This document shows, piece after piece, positions 1 to 7,814 of a stretch of DNA of 62,804 bases. This DNA is from Clostridia bacterium (GTDB taxonomy: Bacteria > Bacillota > Clostridia > Christensenellales > CAAEEZ01): positions 1 to 62,804 of the forward strand of contig CAAEEZ010000015.1 of NCBI GenBank assembly GCA_900755035.1, given 5' to 3'. The notes under the pieces were generated by a model. That model was not told the DNA's origin. It did not search any database and was given only the letters and a program-made list of their open reading frames with translations. How positions within the stretch are numbered: the stretch's first letter is position 1; every line of letters starts with the position of its first letter. A program made the position numbers and the translations under genes.

Positions 1-48
1 AAAGGAAAGAGTCCGGTACAATACCGAACTCAATTCCAAATTAATTAA
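1..48 (+). CDS. IS3-family transposase OrfB, C-terminal fragment
   Basis: Frame 1 reads KGKSPVQYRTQFQIN and then stops. This is the usual C-terminal signature of IS150-group OrfB integrase-type transposases (K-x-x-SPVQYR). Only 15 residues lie in the window; the DDE catalytic core is upstream and outside it. The identification rests on this motif and on the adjacent terminal repeat. Confidence 0.75.
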   Translation, partial: KGKSPVQYRTQFQIN

Positions 49-80
49 TTCAATTTTTTGTCTAAACTTTTGGGTTCACA
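1..80 (+). mobile_element. IS3-family (IS150-like) element, right end
   Basis: The window opens inside an insertion sequence. A transposase C-terminus ends at 48 and is followed by a terminal repeat at about 59-80. The reverse complement of that repeat (CCCAAAAGTTTAGACA core) matches the left-end repeat at 62727-62746 (CCCAAAAGTTAGACA core). IS3 elements end in such TG-starting imperfect repeats close to the transposase stop. Only the right end is present. The exact outer boundary (about 80) and any target duplication cannot be fixed here. Confidence 0.8.
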
Positions 81-405
81 TCATTAGGTAGGCGGTTTTT
101 TTATGAAAAATTTATAGAAAATATCTAGAATTTATCGTTAAAAGATAAAATTATTGTATTTAATATGATTTCGTTAATGAAGTAAAATTAGTATTATTTT
201 TTATATAATAAATAGTTATAGTATTTTATGTTTTAGTTCTATTATTAAATTTAATTTGACGCTACGCTTATAAGGATACGTTTAATTGATTTTATACTAG
301 TTGTCCTACTAATGATACCTTTTTAATATTGTATTTATAAGTATTATATGGTAAATTAAATATGGGTAATAATAAATTGCCAATTATGCAAATGGGGAAA
401 TGTTG
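81..405. other. AT-rich non-coding gap after the IS end
   Basis: About 320 bp between the IS repeat and the MazG-like gene. It is very AT-rich, with no ORF, RNA or good promoter that I can support. A GGCGG followed by seven T at about 91-102 resembles the 3' half of a terminator whose 5' half may have been cut off by the IS insertion. A TATACT at 293-298 has no matching -35 box. Confidence 0.5.
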
Positions 406-726
406 ATGAAAGAGATTATATATAATAAACTTGTTAGGGATAATATTCCCGAAATTATAGAGCAATCTGGCAAGCAAGTAGAAATAGAAACTTTATCTGA
501 TGCAAAGTATCTTGAAATGATAGATAAAAAACTCGATGAAGAACTTGCCGAATACCATAAAGACCAAAATATTGAAGAACTTGCAGATATTTTGGAAGTA
601 CTTTATGCAGCAGCGAAAGTACGTGGATATTCTATTAAAGATTTAGAAAAGGTGAGAATAGAAAAGGCAAAAATACGTGGCGGATTTGACAAAAAGATAT
701 TGTTAAAAAAGGTAATAGAGGAGTAA
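406..726 (+). CDS. MazG-like / phosphoribosyl-ATP pyrophosphohydrolase-like NTP pyrophosphatase
   Basis: A protein of 106 residues with the all-alpha NTP-pyrophosphatase pattern. It starts YNKLVRDNIPEII, then has a KLDEELAEY helix (the E-E-x-x-E metal-binding type) and an EELADILEVLYA helix with the E-x-x-D pair. Family members hydrolyse non-canonical or excess nucleoside triphosphates to monophosphates. An ATG also occurs at 400, but the GGGGA box at 394-398 is correctly spaced only for ATG 406. It lies just upstream of a truncated stub and a Nudix gene, so the locus looks like the remains of a nucleotide-sanitation or defence-type cassette. The substrate is unknown. Base and codon use (frequent GAT-GAA and TAT-GCA pairs) differs from the core genes. 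Confidence 0.75.
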   Translation: MKEIIYNKLVRDNIPEIIEQSGKQVEIETLSDAKYLEMIDKKLDEELAEYHKDQNIEELADILEVLYAAAKVRGYSIKDLEKVRIEKAKIRGGFDKKILLKKVIEE

Positions 727-728
727 CG

Positions 729-908
729 GTGGCGGAGTTTAGATCTATTTCAGGTAGTGTGACAGAAGATTTATTTATTGATATATTTGCTGATACGTTT
801 GGTGCTGAAAAAGCAGGTTATTTATATTCGCAATATCCTTTTTTTGATATATATCAAAATGCAAGAGTGGTTTTGTACTTTTACACGTATTTAATTATTT
901 TACAATAA
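729..908 (+). pseudogene. Truncated N-terminal stub of an unidentified larger protein
   Basis: A GTG-started 59-codon frame that begins 2 bp after the MazG-like stop, with GAGGAG at 719-724 as ribosome site. It reads like the start of a conserved soluble protein (AEFRSISGSVTEDL, then FGAEKAGYLYSQYPFFDIYQ). After NAR it changes abruptly to a hydrophobic run (VVLYFYTYLIIL) and stops. That suggests a deletion which removed the body of a longer gene and left only its first 45-50 residues. From memory such N-termini occur in large helicase-like proteins next to MazG and Nudix genes, but I cannot verify this. Confidence 0.4.
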
Positions 909-923
909 GAGAAGGAGAATTCA

Positions 924-1307
924 ATGGTTGAAGTTGTAGCAGCGTTAATTTGGAATAAGGATAAATTTTTGATTTGTCAAAGACCTGCCAATAAAGCGAG
1001 AGCGCTCCTTTGGGAGTTTGTTGGCGGAAAAGTTGAGAAAGGCGAAACAAAAGAACAAGCCTTAATACGCGAGTGCAAAGAAGAATTAAACGTAACGATT
1101 GACGTTGGAGATATATTTTTGGAAGTAGTCCACGAATATCCAGATATTACCGTGCATTTAACATTGTATAACGCAACGATAGTAGAAGGTGTTTTACAAA
1201 AATTAGAGCATAATGATATAAAATGGATAACGATAGCAGAAATTTCTAGGTATGATTTCTGCCCTGCGGATAAGGATATATTAGAAAAACTTAAAGGAGA
1301 GGATTAA
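924..1307 (+). CDS. Nudix hydrolase, MutT-like (deoxy)nucleoside triphosphate pyrophosphohydrolase
   Basis: 127 residues. The Nudix box is complete in spacing: GGKVEKGE, seven residues, then RECKEELNV (G-x5-E-x7-REUXEE), with N in place of the usual G near the end. The N-terminal strand (VEVVAALIWNKDKFLICQRP) and the WEFVGGKVE segment are typical of 8-oxo-dGTPase-type MutT proteins, which clean oxidised nucleotides from the pool. A strong ribosome site (AAGGAG at 912-917) precedes ATG 924. The stop codon is 3 bp before bcp, so the two are co-transcribed. The exact nucleotide substrate is not evident. Confidence 0.85.
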   Translation: MVEVVAALIWNKDKFLICQRPANKARALLWEFVGGKVEKGETKEQALIRECKEELNVTIDVGDIFLEVVHEYPDITVHLTLYNATIVEGVLQKLEHNDIKWITIAEISRYDFCPADKDILEKLKGED

Positions 1308-1310
1308 AAT

Positions 1311-1769
1311 ATGTTAGAAGTTGGAATGAAAGCGCCTGAGTTTACGCTAGCGGATAAAAATGGGGATATGGTTTCTTTGTCTGATTTTCTCGGCAAGAAA
1401 GTGGTATTGTACTTTTACCCAAAGGACAATACCCCGGGTTGCACAAGGCAGGCGTGTGCGTTTGCTGTTAAAAACAGTGAAATAGAGAGTAAAAATGCAG
1501 TGGTGATAGGTATTAGCAAGGATAGCGTTAATTCGCACTTGAATTTTGCAACCAAGTATAATTTGCCGTTTATTCTACTAGCCGATTCCGAACTATCGGT
1601 AATTAAGGCGTACGGCGTATGGCAAGAGAAAAAATTGTACGGCAAGGTGAGTATGGGCGTAGTTAGGTCGACGTATCTAATTGACGAAAACGGCTACGTT
1701 GAAGCAGTGATGCCAAAAGTAAAGCCCGACACCAACGCCGACGAAATACTAGCGTTGTTAGAAAAGTAG
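1311..1769 (+). CDS. bcp: Peroxiredoxin, BCP/PrxQ type
   Basis: 152 residues, normal for the family. The thioredoxin-fold segment FYPKDNTPGCTRQAC holds the peroxidatic Cys44 and a resolving Cys49 five residues later, the PrxQ arrangement. APEFTL near the N-terminus and VVRSTYLID near residue 120 are also family hallmarks. It reduces hydrogen peroxide and organic peroxides with thioredoxin-type electron donors in the cytosol. It is directly downstream of the Nudix gene, pairing peroxide removal with sanitation of oxidised nucleotides. Confidence 0.92.
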   Translation: MLEVGMKAPEFTLADKNGDMVSLSDFLGKKVVLYFYPKDNTPGCTRQACAFAVKNSEIESKNAVVIGISKDSVNSHLNFATKYNLPFILLADSELSVIKAYGVWQEKKLYGKVSMGVVRSTYLIDENGYVEAVMPKVKPDTNADEILALLEK

Positions 1770-1817
1770 CATAACGTCTAGTAGCAAAACGTTGTGTAGA
1801 AGATAAGGGGGGGTAAT

Positions 1818-2464
1818 ATGTACGATAAAGATTTATATAATAAAATTTTAAGCGTAAGTTGTTCGTTTGAAGAATTAGAAAATTTTGTGATTGACATTAA
1901 TAAGAAGGAATTTGACCTTGATAACGCTTTTGAAAAATATTACGACGTGGAGAAAATTTTGTACGCTATTCGTCGGTACGAAAGAGGGAAGTAGAAGATA
2001 AATATCTTGCCTATTGGATGAACGCATATAATTGGATAATAATGGCAGGATTTAAGTTGAAAAAAGAGGAAACGGAGATAACCTTTCAGGAGTTTTTGGA
2101 AGATCTTATTACCGATTGGCTTGATAGTCTTTCGTTTTTTGACGATTCTGATGATTGGTATAATCTTGACGACTATAAAAATACGTATATCGCATTAGAT
2201 AAAGTTTATAAAAATATAAATGATTGGGAACATATTTTTGCTCATACTGACGAGTTTGGAGATAATGACGACGACGTAGTTGTTTTAGCGTATAATAATA
2301 AAACGAAAGAATTTGTAAAATTGTATCACGAATTGGATTATCTAAACTACAAAGTAAATATTGAAAGAGTTGAACTTGATAGGCTAAAAAAGGAAATAAG
2401 GCAATTAAAGAAGAGAGGATTCGAAGAGATGAAATACGGCACTTTTCACGAGTTTGAAGAATAA
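1818..2464 (+). pseudogene. Unknown acidic protein gene, split by a frameshift
   Basis: A GGGGGG-rich ribosome site precedes ATG 1818. The first frame codes for about 58 residues (YDKDLYNKILSVSCSFEELE...) and hits TAG at 1992-1994. Shifting frame near AAAGAGGGAAG (1981-1991) restores a continuous protein, ...RRYERG joining EVEDKYLAYWMNAYNWI, which then runs through the second frame (ATG 2018) to 2464. The rejoined product would be about 215 residues: acidic, Trp- and Asp-rich (DWLDSLSFFDDSDDWYNLDD), with a Lys/Glu-rich helical tail. I do not recognise the family; immunity-type and small phage or plasmid proteins can look like this. A sequencing error is possible; otherwise it is a broken gene. 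Confidence 0.55.
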
Positions 2465-2528
2465 ATAAGCTCCCGCAAATGTCTTTTACGGTTTAGAGAA
2501 GTATAAAATGAACAAAGGAGGGGTAAGA

Positions 2529-2681
2529 ATGGATATGATAGTGATTGATAAGGAATTTTTGAAAGGATATAAATCGCTTCTGGTGGGGCTTGAAAATTGT
2601 GATGCCTGTGAGATTGATATTGATGATATACAGGACGTTTATTGCAAAGCAAAGCTTATTGGCAAGAAGAAGCAGTGTTAA
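2529..2681 (+). CDS. Small hypothetical protein, Cys-containing
   Basis: A 50-residue ORF with an excellent ribosome site (AAGGAGGGG at 2514-2522) before ATG 2529. It reads MDMIVIDKEFLKGYKSLL, then a C-x-x-C pair (NCDACEID), then a Lys-rich end finishing in Cys. The stop overlaps the start of the next small ORF, which implies translational coupling. No known family recognised. The strong ribosome site and the overlap support it as a real gene. Confidence 0.5.
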   Translation: MDMIVIDKEFLKGYKSLLVGLENCDACEIDIDDIQDVYCKAKLIGKKKQC

Positions 2682-2893
2682 TAACGGGGCTACTTATCGG
2701 TTTTACAATAATCATATTAGGAACATTGCTTGCGTGGATACTGAGTATTGGTTTATATGCATTTGGTGAAATGGTAGAGAACGTTGGACGTATTTCTAGA
2801 AACGTTGAGGTGCTTATGGAATATTATTTTAGTGAAGACGACGAAGACGATGACGAAAACAAAAAGGAGAGAGCACGGAAAAATTTGGATTAA
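2675..2893 (+). CDS. Small membrane protein with acidic tail
   Basis: I start this at GTG 2675, overlapping the previous stop (GTGTTAA), rather than at an upstream in-frame ATG (2642) that lies deep inside the previous gene. The product has about 72 residues. One long hydrophobic segment at about residues 2-28 (LLIGFTIIILGTLLAWILSI) would span the membrane. It is followed by an amphipathic stretch and a very acidic tail (SEDDEDDDENKK). Function unknown. The coupled pair (2529 and 2675) may act together, as small toxin-like membrane pairs can, but nothing here proves that. Confidence 0.5.
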   Translation: MLITGLLIGFTIIILGTLLAWILSIGLYAFGEMVENVGRISRNVEVLMEYYFSEDDEDDDENKKERARKNLD

Positions 2894-2974
2894 ATAAACG
2901 ACCCCTATAAGCATCTTAGGGAAGACAAAATAATTGTAGATTAGGCTAAAATAGATAGCGTTTAGTTTTAGTTT

Positions 2975-3070
2975 GCGTTGACTGAATTTTTTGCTTTGTG
3001 TTATAATAGCGAAGTAGTTATGCAAAAACAAATAGTAAATTTTTGCAGAATAATCAAAAATATTAAAAAT
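2975..3070 (+). repeat. Direct repeat copy A, upstream of the GIY-YIG gene
   Basis: About 95 bp, similar over its full length to 4159-4254. Both copies start GCGTTGACT-AATTTTT, contain a -10-like box, and share the blocks CAAAAAC, TTTTTTGCA and TCAAAAATA in the same order and spacing. They are in the same orientation and bracket the GIY-YIG gene. Copy A lies about 110 bp upstream of that gene's start. Confidence 0.6.
2978..3007 (+). promoter_or_regulatory. Promoter in repeat copy A
   Basis: TTGACT at 2978-2983 and TATAAT at 3002-3007, 18 bp apart. It is oriented towards the GIY-YIG gene and would give a leader of about 170 nt. Confidence 0.6.
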
Positions 3071-3181
3071 CTTACTAAACAATCCACTATTACCATTACC
3101 ACTCTTAACAATGAAGAGTGAATCCAAAAAATAACAAATTGGCTAATATTGTTTGTAGTTAAGATAAGGAAAAGTAAAAAT

Positions 3182-4021
3182 ATGTTAAGGCTTGTAGACG
3201 TACTAGGAATTAAAAAAGAAGATTATAGTAAATATAAACTTCATTTTGCAATTGGAATAAAAAATAAAAGAGAACCCTATGAAAAGTTTTTAATAAATGA
3301 GTTTGAAGAATGGCAAGCAGAACAGACGAATAAAAACTTTAAGAGGGAATACGTTATTTCTCTCATTTATTATGCAAAAAACAAATGGCTTTTTGCTGGA
3401 ATTTACCAAGTAAATGGTAATCCTGTTCCTTATTTTAATGGTGAGAGGAATCTTTGGAAATATAGTTTGACTTTAATGGACATTCAAAAAGATATGATTG
3501 GTAGAATTTTTGTCACTTTTAACAAAGGTTTTAGGGCTTCGTATCCTTGTTTGGACTTAATAACAAAAGAAGGTGTTGTTCTTGCAGATATGCCTGTCGA
3601 TTGTATTTTAGAAGGAAAAATCACAATTGATGATTTTGGAGGGTTTGATAACGTAAATATTTCCTTTGCAACGCTTTACTATATAGTTAAAAACAATATT
3701 TCAAGTTGGCAAACTGCATTGTCTAATGTAAAAGGTATTTATTTAATAATAGATACACTAACGGGTAATCAATACGTAGGAAGTGCCTATGGCGAGGAGT
3801 GTATTTGGCAAAGGTGGAAACAATATGCAATTGATGGGCATGGCGGAAATATTGAACTAAAGGAGTTGTTAAAACAAAAAGGCATAGACTATAAAAACAA
3901 TTTTAAATATTCTATTTTGGAAGTATGCAATATGAATCTTGGTAATGATTATATTTTATCAAGAGAATCCTATTGGAAAAATATCTTAATGACAAGAGAA
4001 TTTGGGCTAAATAAGAATTAG
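3182..4021 (+). CDS. GIY-YIG nuclease-family protein
   Basis: 279 residues from ATG 3182. The AAGGAAA box at 3166-3172 favours this over the upstream TTG 3149. The C-terminal third has a GIY-YIG domain: KGIYLIIDTLTGNQYVGSA, where GIY and YVG stand for the name motif, then WQRWKQY with the catalytic Arg, and RESYWKNIL with the catalytic Glu. The N-terminal 180 residues are a separate domain with LHFAIGIKN and KYSLTLMDIQ segments; similar two-domain proteins occur among restriction-like and stand-alone nucleases. It lies between two direct repeats, so it may be a mobile or selfish cassette. The target DNA is unknown. Confidence 0.7.
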   Translation: MLRLVDVLGIKKEDYSKYKLHFAIGIKNKREPYEKFLINEFEEWQAEQTNKNFKREYVISLIYYAKNKWLFAGIYQVNGNPVPYFNGERNLWKYSLTLMDIQKDMIGRIFVTFNKGFRASYPCLDLITKEGVVLADMPVDCILEGKITIDDFGGFDNVNISFATLYYIVKNNISSWQTALSNVKGIYLIIDTLTGNQYVGSAYGEECIWQRWKQYAIDGHGGNIELKELLKQKGIDYKNNFKYSILEVCNMNLGNDYILSRESYWKNILMTREFGLNKN

Positions 4022-4158
4022 TATTTATTTTTTGATTAAATATATGATATTCCAAAATCTAACTAGATGTATCGGCATTTGCAAAAAAGTAAGTATAATT
4101 TGAAATACGATCTATTTACTAAATTTTATTAGTAAAATGTAATAGTTGAGGGCTTTTT

Positions 4159-4254
4159 GCGTTGACTAAATTTTTAGATTATGCTAAAATAACGAGGTAA
4201 TTAAGACAAAAACTATTAGCAATTTTTTGCAAAATAGTCAAAAATAACAAAAAG
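4159..4254 (+). repeat. Direct repeat copy B, downstream of the GIY-YIG gene
   Basis: Second copy of the 2975-3070 repeat, inside the 342-bp gap between the GIY-YIG gene (ends 4021) and the nitroreductase start (4364). The gap before it, 4022-4158, is AT-rich with no ORF. The copy is followed directly by a terminator-like hairpin. Confidence 0.6.
4162..4190 (+). promoter_or_regulatory. Promoter in repeat copy B
   Basis: TTGACT at 4162-4167 and TAAAAT at 4185-4190 with a 17-bp spacer. Transcription would start near 4197, about 80 bp before the hairpin at 4251-4277, so it may make a short RNA or read through into the nitroreductase gene. Confidence 0.5.
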
Positions 4255-4277
4255 CGCGCATTTTGCGGGCTTTTTTG
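4251..4277 (+). terminator. Intrinsic terminator-like hairpin
   Basis: AAAGCGCGC and GCGGGCTTT pair with one mismatch around a short loop, followed by T-rich sequence. It could end the GIY-YIG transcript or a short RNA from repeat B. Confidence 0.55.
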
Positions 4278-4363
4278 TTATAATTTTTTAGGTTTTTTAT
4301 AATATTTTTTTGAAAAACGTTACCTATTTTGAAACTAGTATTATAATGATAATGAGGTGTTAT

Positions 4364-4876
4364 ATGGATTTTTTAGAACTTTCAACGACTAGATACTCGG
4401 TTAGGGACTACGACGATAGACCTATTGAGGACGAAGTACTAAACAAAATATTGCAAGCAGGTAGGCTTGCCCCAACGGCAAAAAACAACCAACCACAACG
4501 AGTGTACGTACTGAAAAGTGAAGATGCTATTAAAAAGATAAGGGAGAATACGGCGTGCAGTTTTAACGCTCCCGTCGTTTTGTTGGTATGCGCAAGTAAA
4601 ACGGAGTGCTGGACCAATCCCGATAACGACGACGACAGTTTAGTAATGGATGCAAGTATAGTTTGCTCGGCTATGATGATGCAGGCGACTAGTCTTGGCA
4701 TAGGTTCTTGTTGGGTGCTTAGATTTAACAAAGAACTTGCTAAAAAGCAGTTTGATTTGCCTTTGGACGTAGAGCCCGTGTGCCTATTGCCACTTGGATA
4801 TCCGTCGGCTAAGTCTAAACCAAGCGAAAGACACGAAGTTAGGAAACCGATAGAAGAAACGGTAAAATATTTGTAG
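4364..4876 (+). CDS. Nitroreductase-family protein
   Basis: 170 residues. The start is set by GAGGTG at 4354-4359 before ATG 4364. The N-terminus LSTTRYSVRDYDDRPI and RLAPTAKNNQPQRVYVL is the FMN-binding region of the nitroreductase fold. The C-terminal LLPLGYPSAKSKPSERHEVRKPIEE is equally typical. These FMN enzymes use NAD(P)H to reduce nitro groups, quinones or flavins; the natural substrate cannot be read from the sequence. The TM(Q)ATSLGIGSCW segment matches subgroups of about 170 residues found in anaerobes. It ends 8 bp before dgt and is probably co-transcribed with it. Confidence 0.88.
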   Translation: MDFLELSTTRYSVRDYDDRPIEDEVLNKILQAGRLAPTAKNNQPQRVYVLKSEDAIKKIRENTACSFNAPVVLLVCASKTECWTNPDNDDDSLVMDASIVCSAMMMQATSLGIGSCWVLRFNKELAKKQFDLPLDVEPVCLLPLGYPSAKSKPSERHEVRKPIEETVKYL

Positions 4877-4884
4877 AGGTAATT

Positions 4885-5883
4885 ATGAAGGACGCCATTT
4901 ATCAAATGGAACAGCAATTTTTTTCTAAGTACGCTGTAAAAAGTAGCGAAACTAAGGGCAGGGCTATTTACGTAGAGCCTTGTCCGCTTAGGACGGAATT
5001 TCAAAGGGATAGGGATAGGATAATACACTCTAAGGCGTTTAGGCGATTAAAGCACAAAACGCAGGTATTTTTGTCCCCCGAAGGCGACCACTATCGTACT
5101 AGACTTACGCACACTTTGGAAGTATCGCAAATTGCACGTACGGTGGCAAGGGCGCTACGACTAAACGAAGATTTGGTAGAGGCAATCAGCCTTGGGCACG
5201 ACCTTGGTCATACGCCGTTTGGACACGAAGGTGAAAAAGTGCTAAGCAAAATTTTGGGCAGACCTTTTGAACACAACGAGCAAAGTTTGAGAGTGGTGGA
5301 TAAACTAGAAAACGACGGAGCAGGACTTAATTTGACCTACGAAGTTAGGGACGGCATTTTACAGCATAAAATAAGCGGAAAACCTGCTACGCTAGAAGGA
5401 AAAATAGTTAGTTACGCCGACCGAATTGCCTACGTAAACCACGACATTGACGACGGCATTAGGGCGGGAATACTAAAAGAAGAAGATTTGCCTAGGGACG
5501 TAGTTAACGTGCTTGGAAACAAAAAGGGCGATAGGATAAATAGTTTGGTTCAAAACCTAGTTAAAACTAGCTACGACAAGCCGTACGTAAAACTTGACGA
5601 CGAGTACGAAAACGCCCTTAAAACGCTTAGAACTTTTATGTTTACCACTTTGTATCAGGACAAAGAGGCAAAGCAAGAGGAGAAAAAAGCAGATAGGCTG
5701 ATAGAATTTTTGTTCGAATACTTTATGAGCGGAGTGGGCAAAATGCCAATCTTTTACGAAAAAATTGCAAATGAAGAGGGCAGGGAAATTGCCGTATGTG
5801 ATTACGTTGCAGGTATGAGCGACCGCTACGCAATAAAACTGTTTAACGAACTAATCGTGCCAAAAAGTTGGCAAGTATTATAA
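4885..5883 (+). CDS. dgt: dNTP triphosphohydrolase (dGTPase-like)
   Basis: 332 residues, the short Firmicutes form. HD-domain metal ligands are visible: His76 in TRLTHTLEV, His105-Asp106 in LGHDLGHTPFGH, and Asp179 in SYADRIAYVNHDIDDG. The FQRDRDRIIHSKAFRRLKHKTQV segment is the family signature. It removes triphosphate from dNTPs and so controls pool size. In many Clostridia dgt lies directly upstream of dnaG and rpoD, as here, though a terminator separates them. Ribosome site GAGGTAATT before ATG. Confidence 0.93.
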   Translation: MKDAIYQMEQQFFSKYAVKSSETKGRAIYVEPCPLRTEFQRDRDRIIHSKAFRRLKHKTQVFLSPEGDHYRTRLTHTLEVSQIARTVARALRLNEDLVEAISLGHDLGHTPFGHEGEKVLSKILGRPFEHNEQSLRVVDKLENDGAGLNLTYEVRDGILQHKISGKPATLEGKIVSYADRIAYVNHDIDDGIRAGILKEEDLPRDVVNVLGNKKGDRINSLVQNLVKTSYDKPYVKLDDEYENALKTLRTFMFTTLYQDKEAKQEEKKADRLIEFLFEYFMSGVGKMPIFYEKIANEEGREIAVCDYVAGMSDRYAIKLFNELIVPKSWQVL

Positions 5884-5898
5884 AATGAAAAACGAAGA

Positions 5899-5925
5899 AA
5901 TTGCCTTATTAAAGGCAATTTTTTT
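5899..5925 (+). terminator. Intrinsic terminator after dgt
   Basis: Perfect 9-bp stem AATTGCCTT / AAGGCAATT with a 4-nt loop and a following T run. Confidence 0.85.
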
Positions 5926-6030
5926 ATAATATTTATACGTTTTTATAATAAATTTATTAAATAATTAAAAAAAGTAGGTTTTTTAGTAGGAATTAAAAGT
6001 TTATGGTCGTATAATCTATATGGGAGTGAA

Positions 6031-7812
6031 ATGAGCGATAGATTTTACGAAGTCGATTGGATAAGCGAATTGAAGGAAAGGGCTGAAATTGTCAGCATTA
6101 TATCTTCCTATATTCCATTGACGAAAAAAGGAAATACGTATTGGGGAAATTGCCCCTTTCATCACGAGAAAACGCCGTCCTTTGCAGTAAACAGCAGAGG
6201 ACAGTATTATCATTGCTTTGGCTGTAACGTAAGTGGAGACGTAATTAAATTCGTAGCAGAGTTCGAAAACGTGGAGTTTTTGGACGCTTGTAAAATTATT
6301 GCGGACAAAGTGGGGTACAAAATACCCGAATTTACCAAAAATCCCGAAATTAAACAAAAGGCAGACGAGAAGGACGAAATTTACAAAGTATTACAAGATA
6401 CTGCGGTTTTCTATAATAAAAATCTTGCAAAACCCGAGGCTAAGCCAGCCCTTGATTACCTTGCAAAGCGTGGTCTTGACCCGCAAATCGTCACTAGGTT
6501 TGGGCTAGGGGCGTCGCTTGACTACGACGGACTGCCGACGTACCTTAAACTGAAAAACTACTCGGACGACATTATTCTAAAAAGTAACGTGTGCGGTAGA
6601 AACGAAAAAGGGCAACTTTACGATGCGCTTGGCGGTAGGCTAATAATTCCTATTATAAACGTGCAAGGCAAGGTAATTGCGTTTGGCGGTAGAATTTTGG
6701 AGGCAAGCCATATACCGAATAAGTATAAGAATACGTCTAATTCGCCTGTATTTGTAAAAAATAAGAACTTGTTTGGCATAAACCTAGTAAGCAAATTAAA
6801 GCAAAAACAAGCGGTGGATAGTCTTATTATGGTGGAAGGCTATATGGACGTAATCGCCCTAAATAAAGCGGGATTTATGAACGTGGTTGCAAGTATGGGT
6901 ACTAGCCTAACGCAAGGACAAGCCTACCTTGTAAAAAGGTTTTGCGACACGGTGTACGTAGCGTACGACGGGGACTCGGCAGGGCAAAACGCAACGCTAA
7001 GAAGTTTGGATATATTTGCTGACCAAGGACTTGTTGTAAAGGTGATGGAACTAGACAAGGGTTTAGACCCCGACGAGATAATAAACCAAAAGGGCAAACA
7101 GCATTTTATAGACCTTATGATAAACGCTTTGCCACTTATTGATTATAAACTGAAAAAAATAGGTGAAAAGTACGATTTGTCTAACCTTGACGCTAGGGCA
7201 AAGTACGCAAGCGAAGCAATTAGAATGCTTGCCGAAGTGAAAGAACCCGAGGTTAGAGAAGTATACTTAAACGAAGTGTGCGAAAAATCGCAAATACAAA
7301 AACATAGGTTACAACTGCAACTAGACAATCCTAAAAAAGACGTACTGATAAACGTGGTGACTGAAAACGCTCAGTCTACTAAAAAGGATAGCGGATACTT
7401 AAAGGCGTGTAGGATAGTGTTGTACGCTATGCTAAATAACAAGCCGTACGCCCCTTACGTTGATATAGATAGGTACTTAACCGACGAAGTACATAAAAAG
7501 ATTCTTGCGTTTTTGAAAAAGAATCACGAAGAACAAAAATTGAACGTGGTGGGAAAACTTTTTGACGTAGTGCCCGAAAGCGACGAACTTAACGCAGTTA
7601 TTAACGTAAGTTACGACGACAACAAAAAAGAGTACGAGAAAACGGAGTACGAACAAAGTTTAACCACTATGAAGACCTATTACGTTGAGGAAGAAATAAA
7701 ACAACTGTCCGAGCAAATAAAGACGGCAGTGGACGTGAACGTAAAAAAAGAGTTGTATAGCAAATTAAAAGAGTTACAAACGGAAAAGAAAAATTTAAGT
7801 AAAGGAAGGTAA
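6031..7812 (+). CDS. dnaG: DNA primase
   Basis: 593 residues, normal length. The N-terminal zinc finger has Cys41, His44, Cys62 and Cys65 (CPFH...CFGC). The TOPRIM domain carries Glu269 in VEGYMD and Asp313/Asp315 in YDGDSAGQ, the metal-binding catalytic set. The C-terminal part is the helicase-binding region. It makes RNA primers at the replication fork with DnaB. ATG 6031 is chosen for the GGGAG box at 6021-6025; a TATAAT at 6010-6015 may be its -10 box, with a weak -35. It starts the dnaG-rpoD macromolecular synthesis operon; rpoD begins 2 bp after its stop. Confidence 0.97.
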   Translation: MSDRFYEVDWISELKERAEIVSIISSYIPLTKKGNTYWGNCPFHHEKTPSFAVNSRGQYYHCFGCNVSGDVIKFVAEFENVEFLDACKIIADKVGYKIPEFTKNPEIKQKADEKDEIYKVLQDTAVFYNKNLAKPEAKPALDYLAKRGLDPQIVTRFGLGASLDYDGLPTYLKLKNYSDDIILKSNVCGRNEKGQLYDALGGRLIIPIINVQGKVIAFGGRILEASHIPNKYKNTSNSPVFVKNKNLFGINLVSKLKQKQAVDSLIMVEGYMDVIALNKAGFMNVVASMGTSLTQGQAYLVKRFCDTVYVAYDGDSAGQNATLRSLDIFADQGLVVKVMELDKGLDPDEIINQKGKQHFIDLMINALPLIDYKLKKIGEKYDLSNLDARAKYASEAIRMLAEVKEPEVREVYLNEVCEKSQIQKHRLQLQLDNPKKDVLINVVTENAQSTKKDSGYLKACRIVLYAMLNNKPYAPYVDIDRYLTDEVHKKILAFLKKNHEEQKLNVVGKLFDVVPESDELNAVINVSYDDNKKEYEKTEYEQSLTTMKTYYVEEEIKQLSEQIKTAVDVNVKKELYSKLKELQTEKKNLSKGR

Positions 7813-7814
7813 AA

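Noticed and set aside
2529..2893. CRISPR or large tandem repeats anywhere in the window
   Set aside because: No regularly spaced direct repeats with unique spacers were seen. The only repeats that I could support are the pair at 2975/4159 and short 12-14 base ones.
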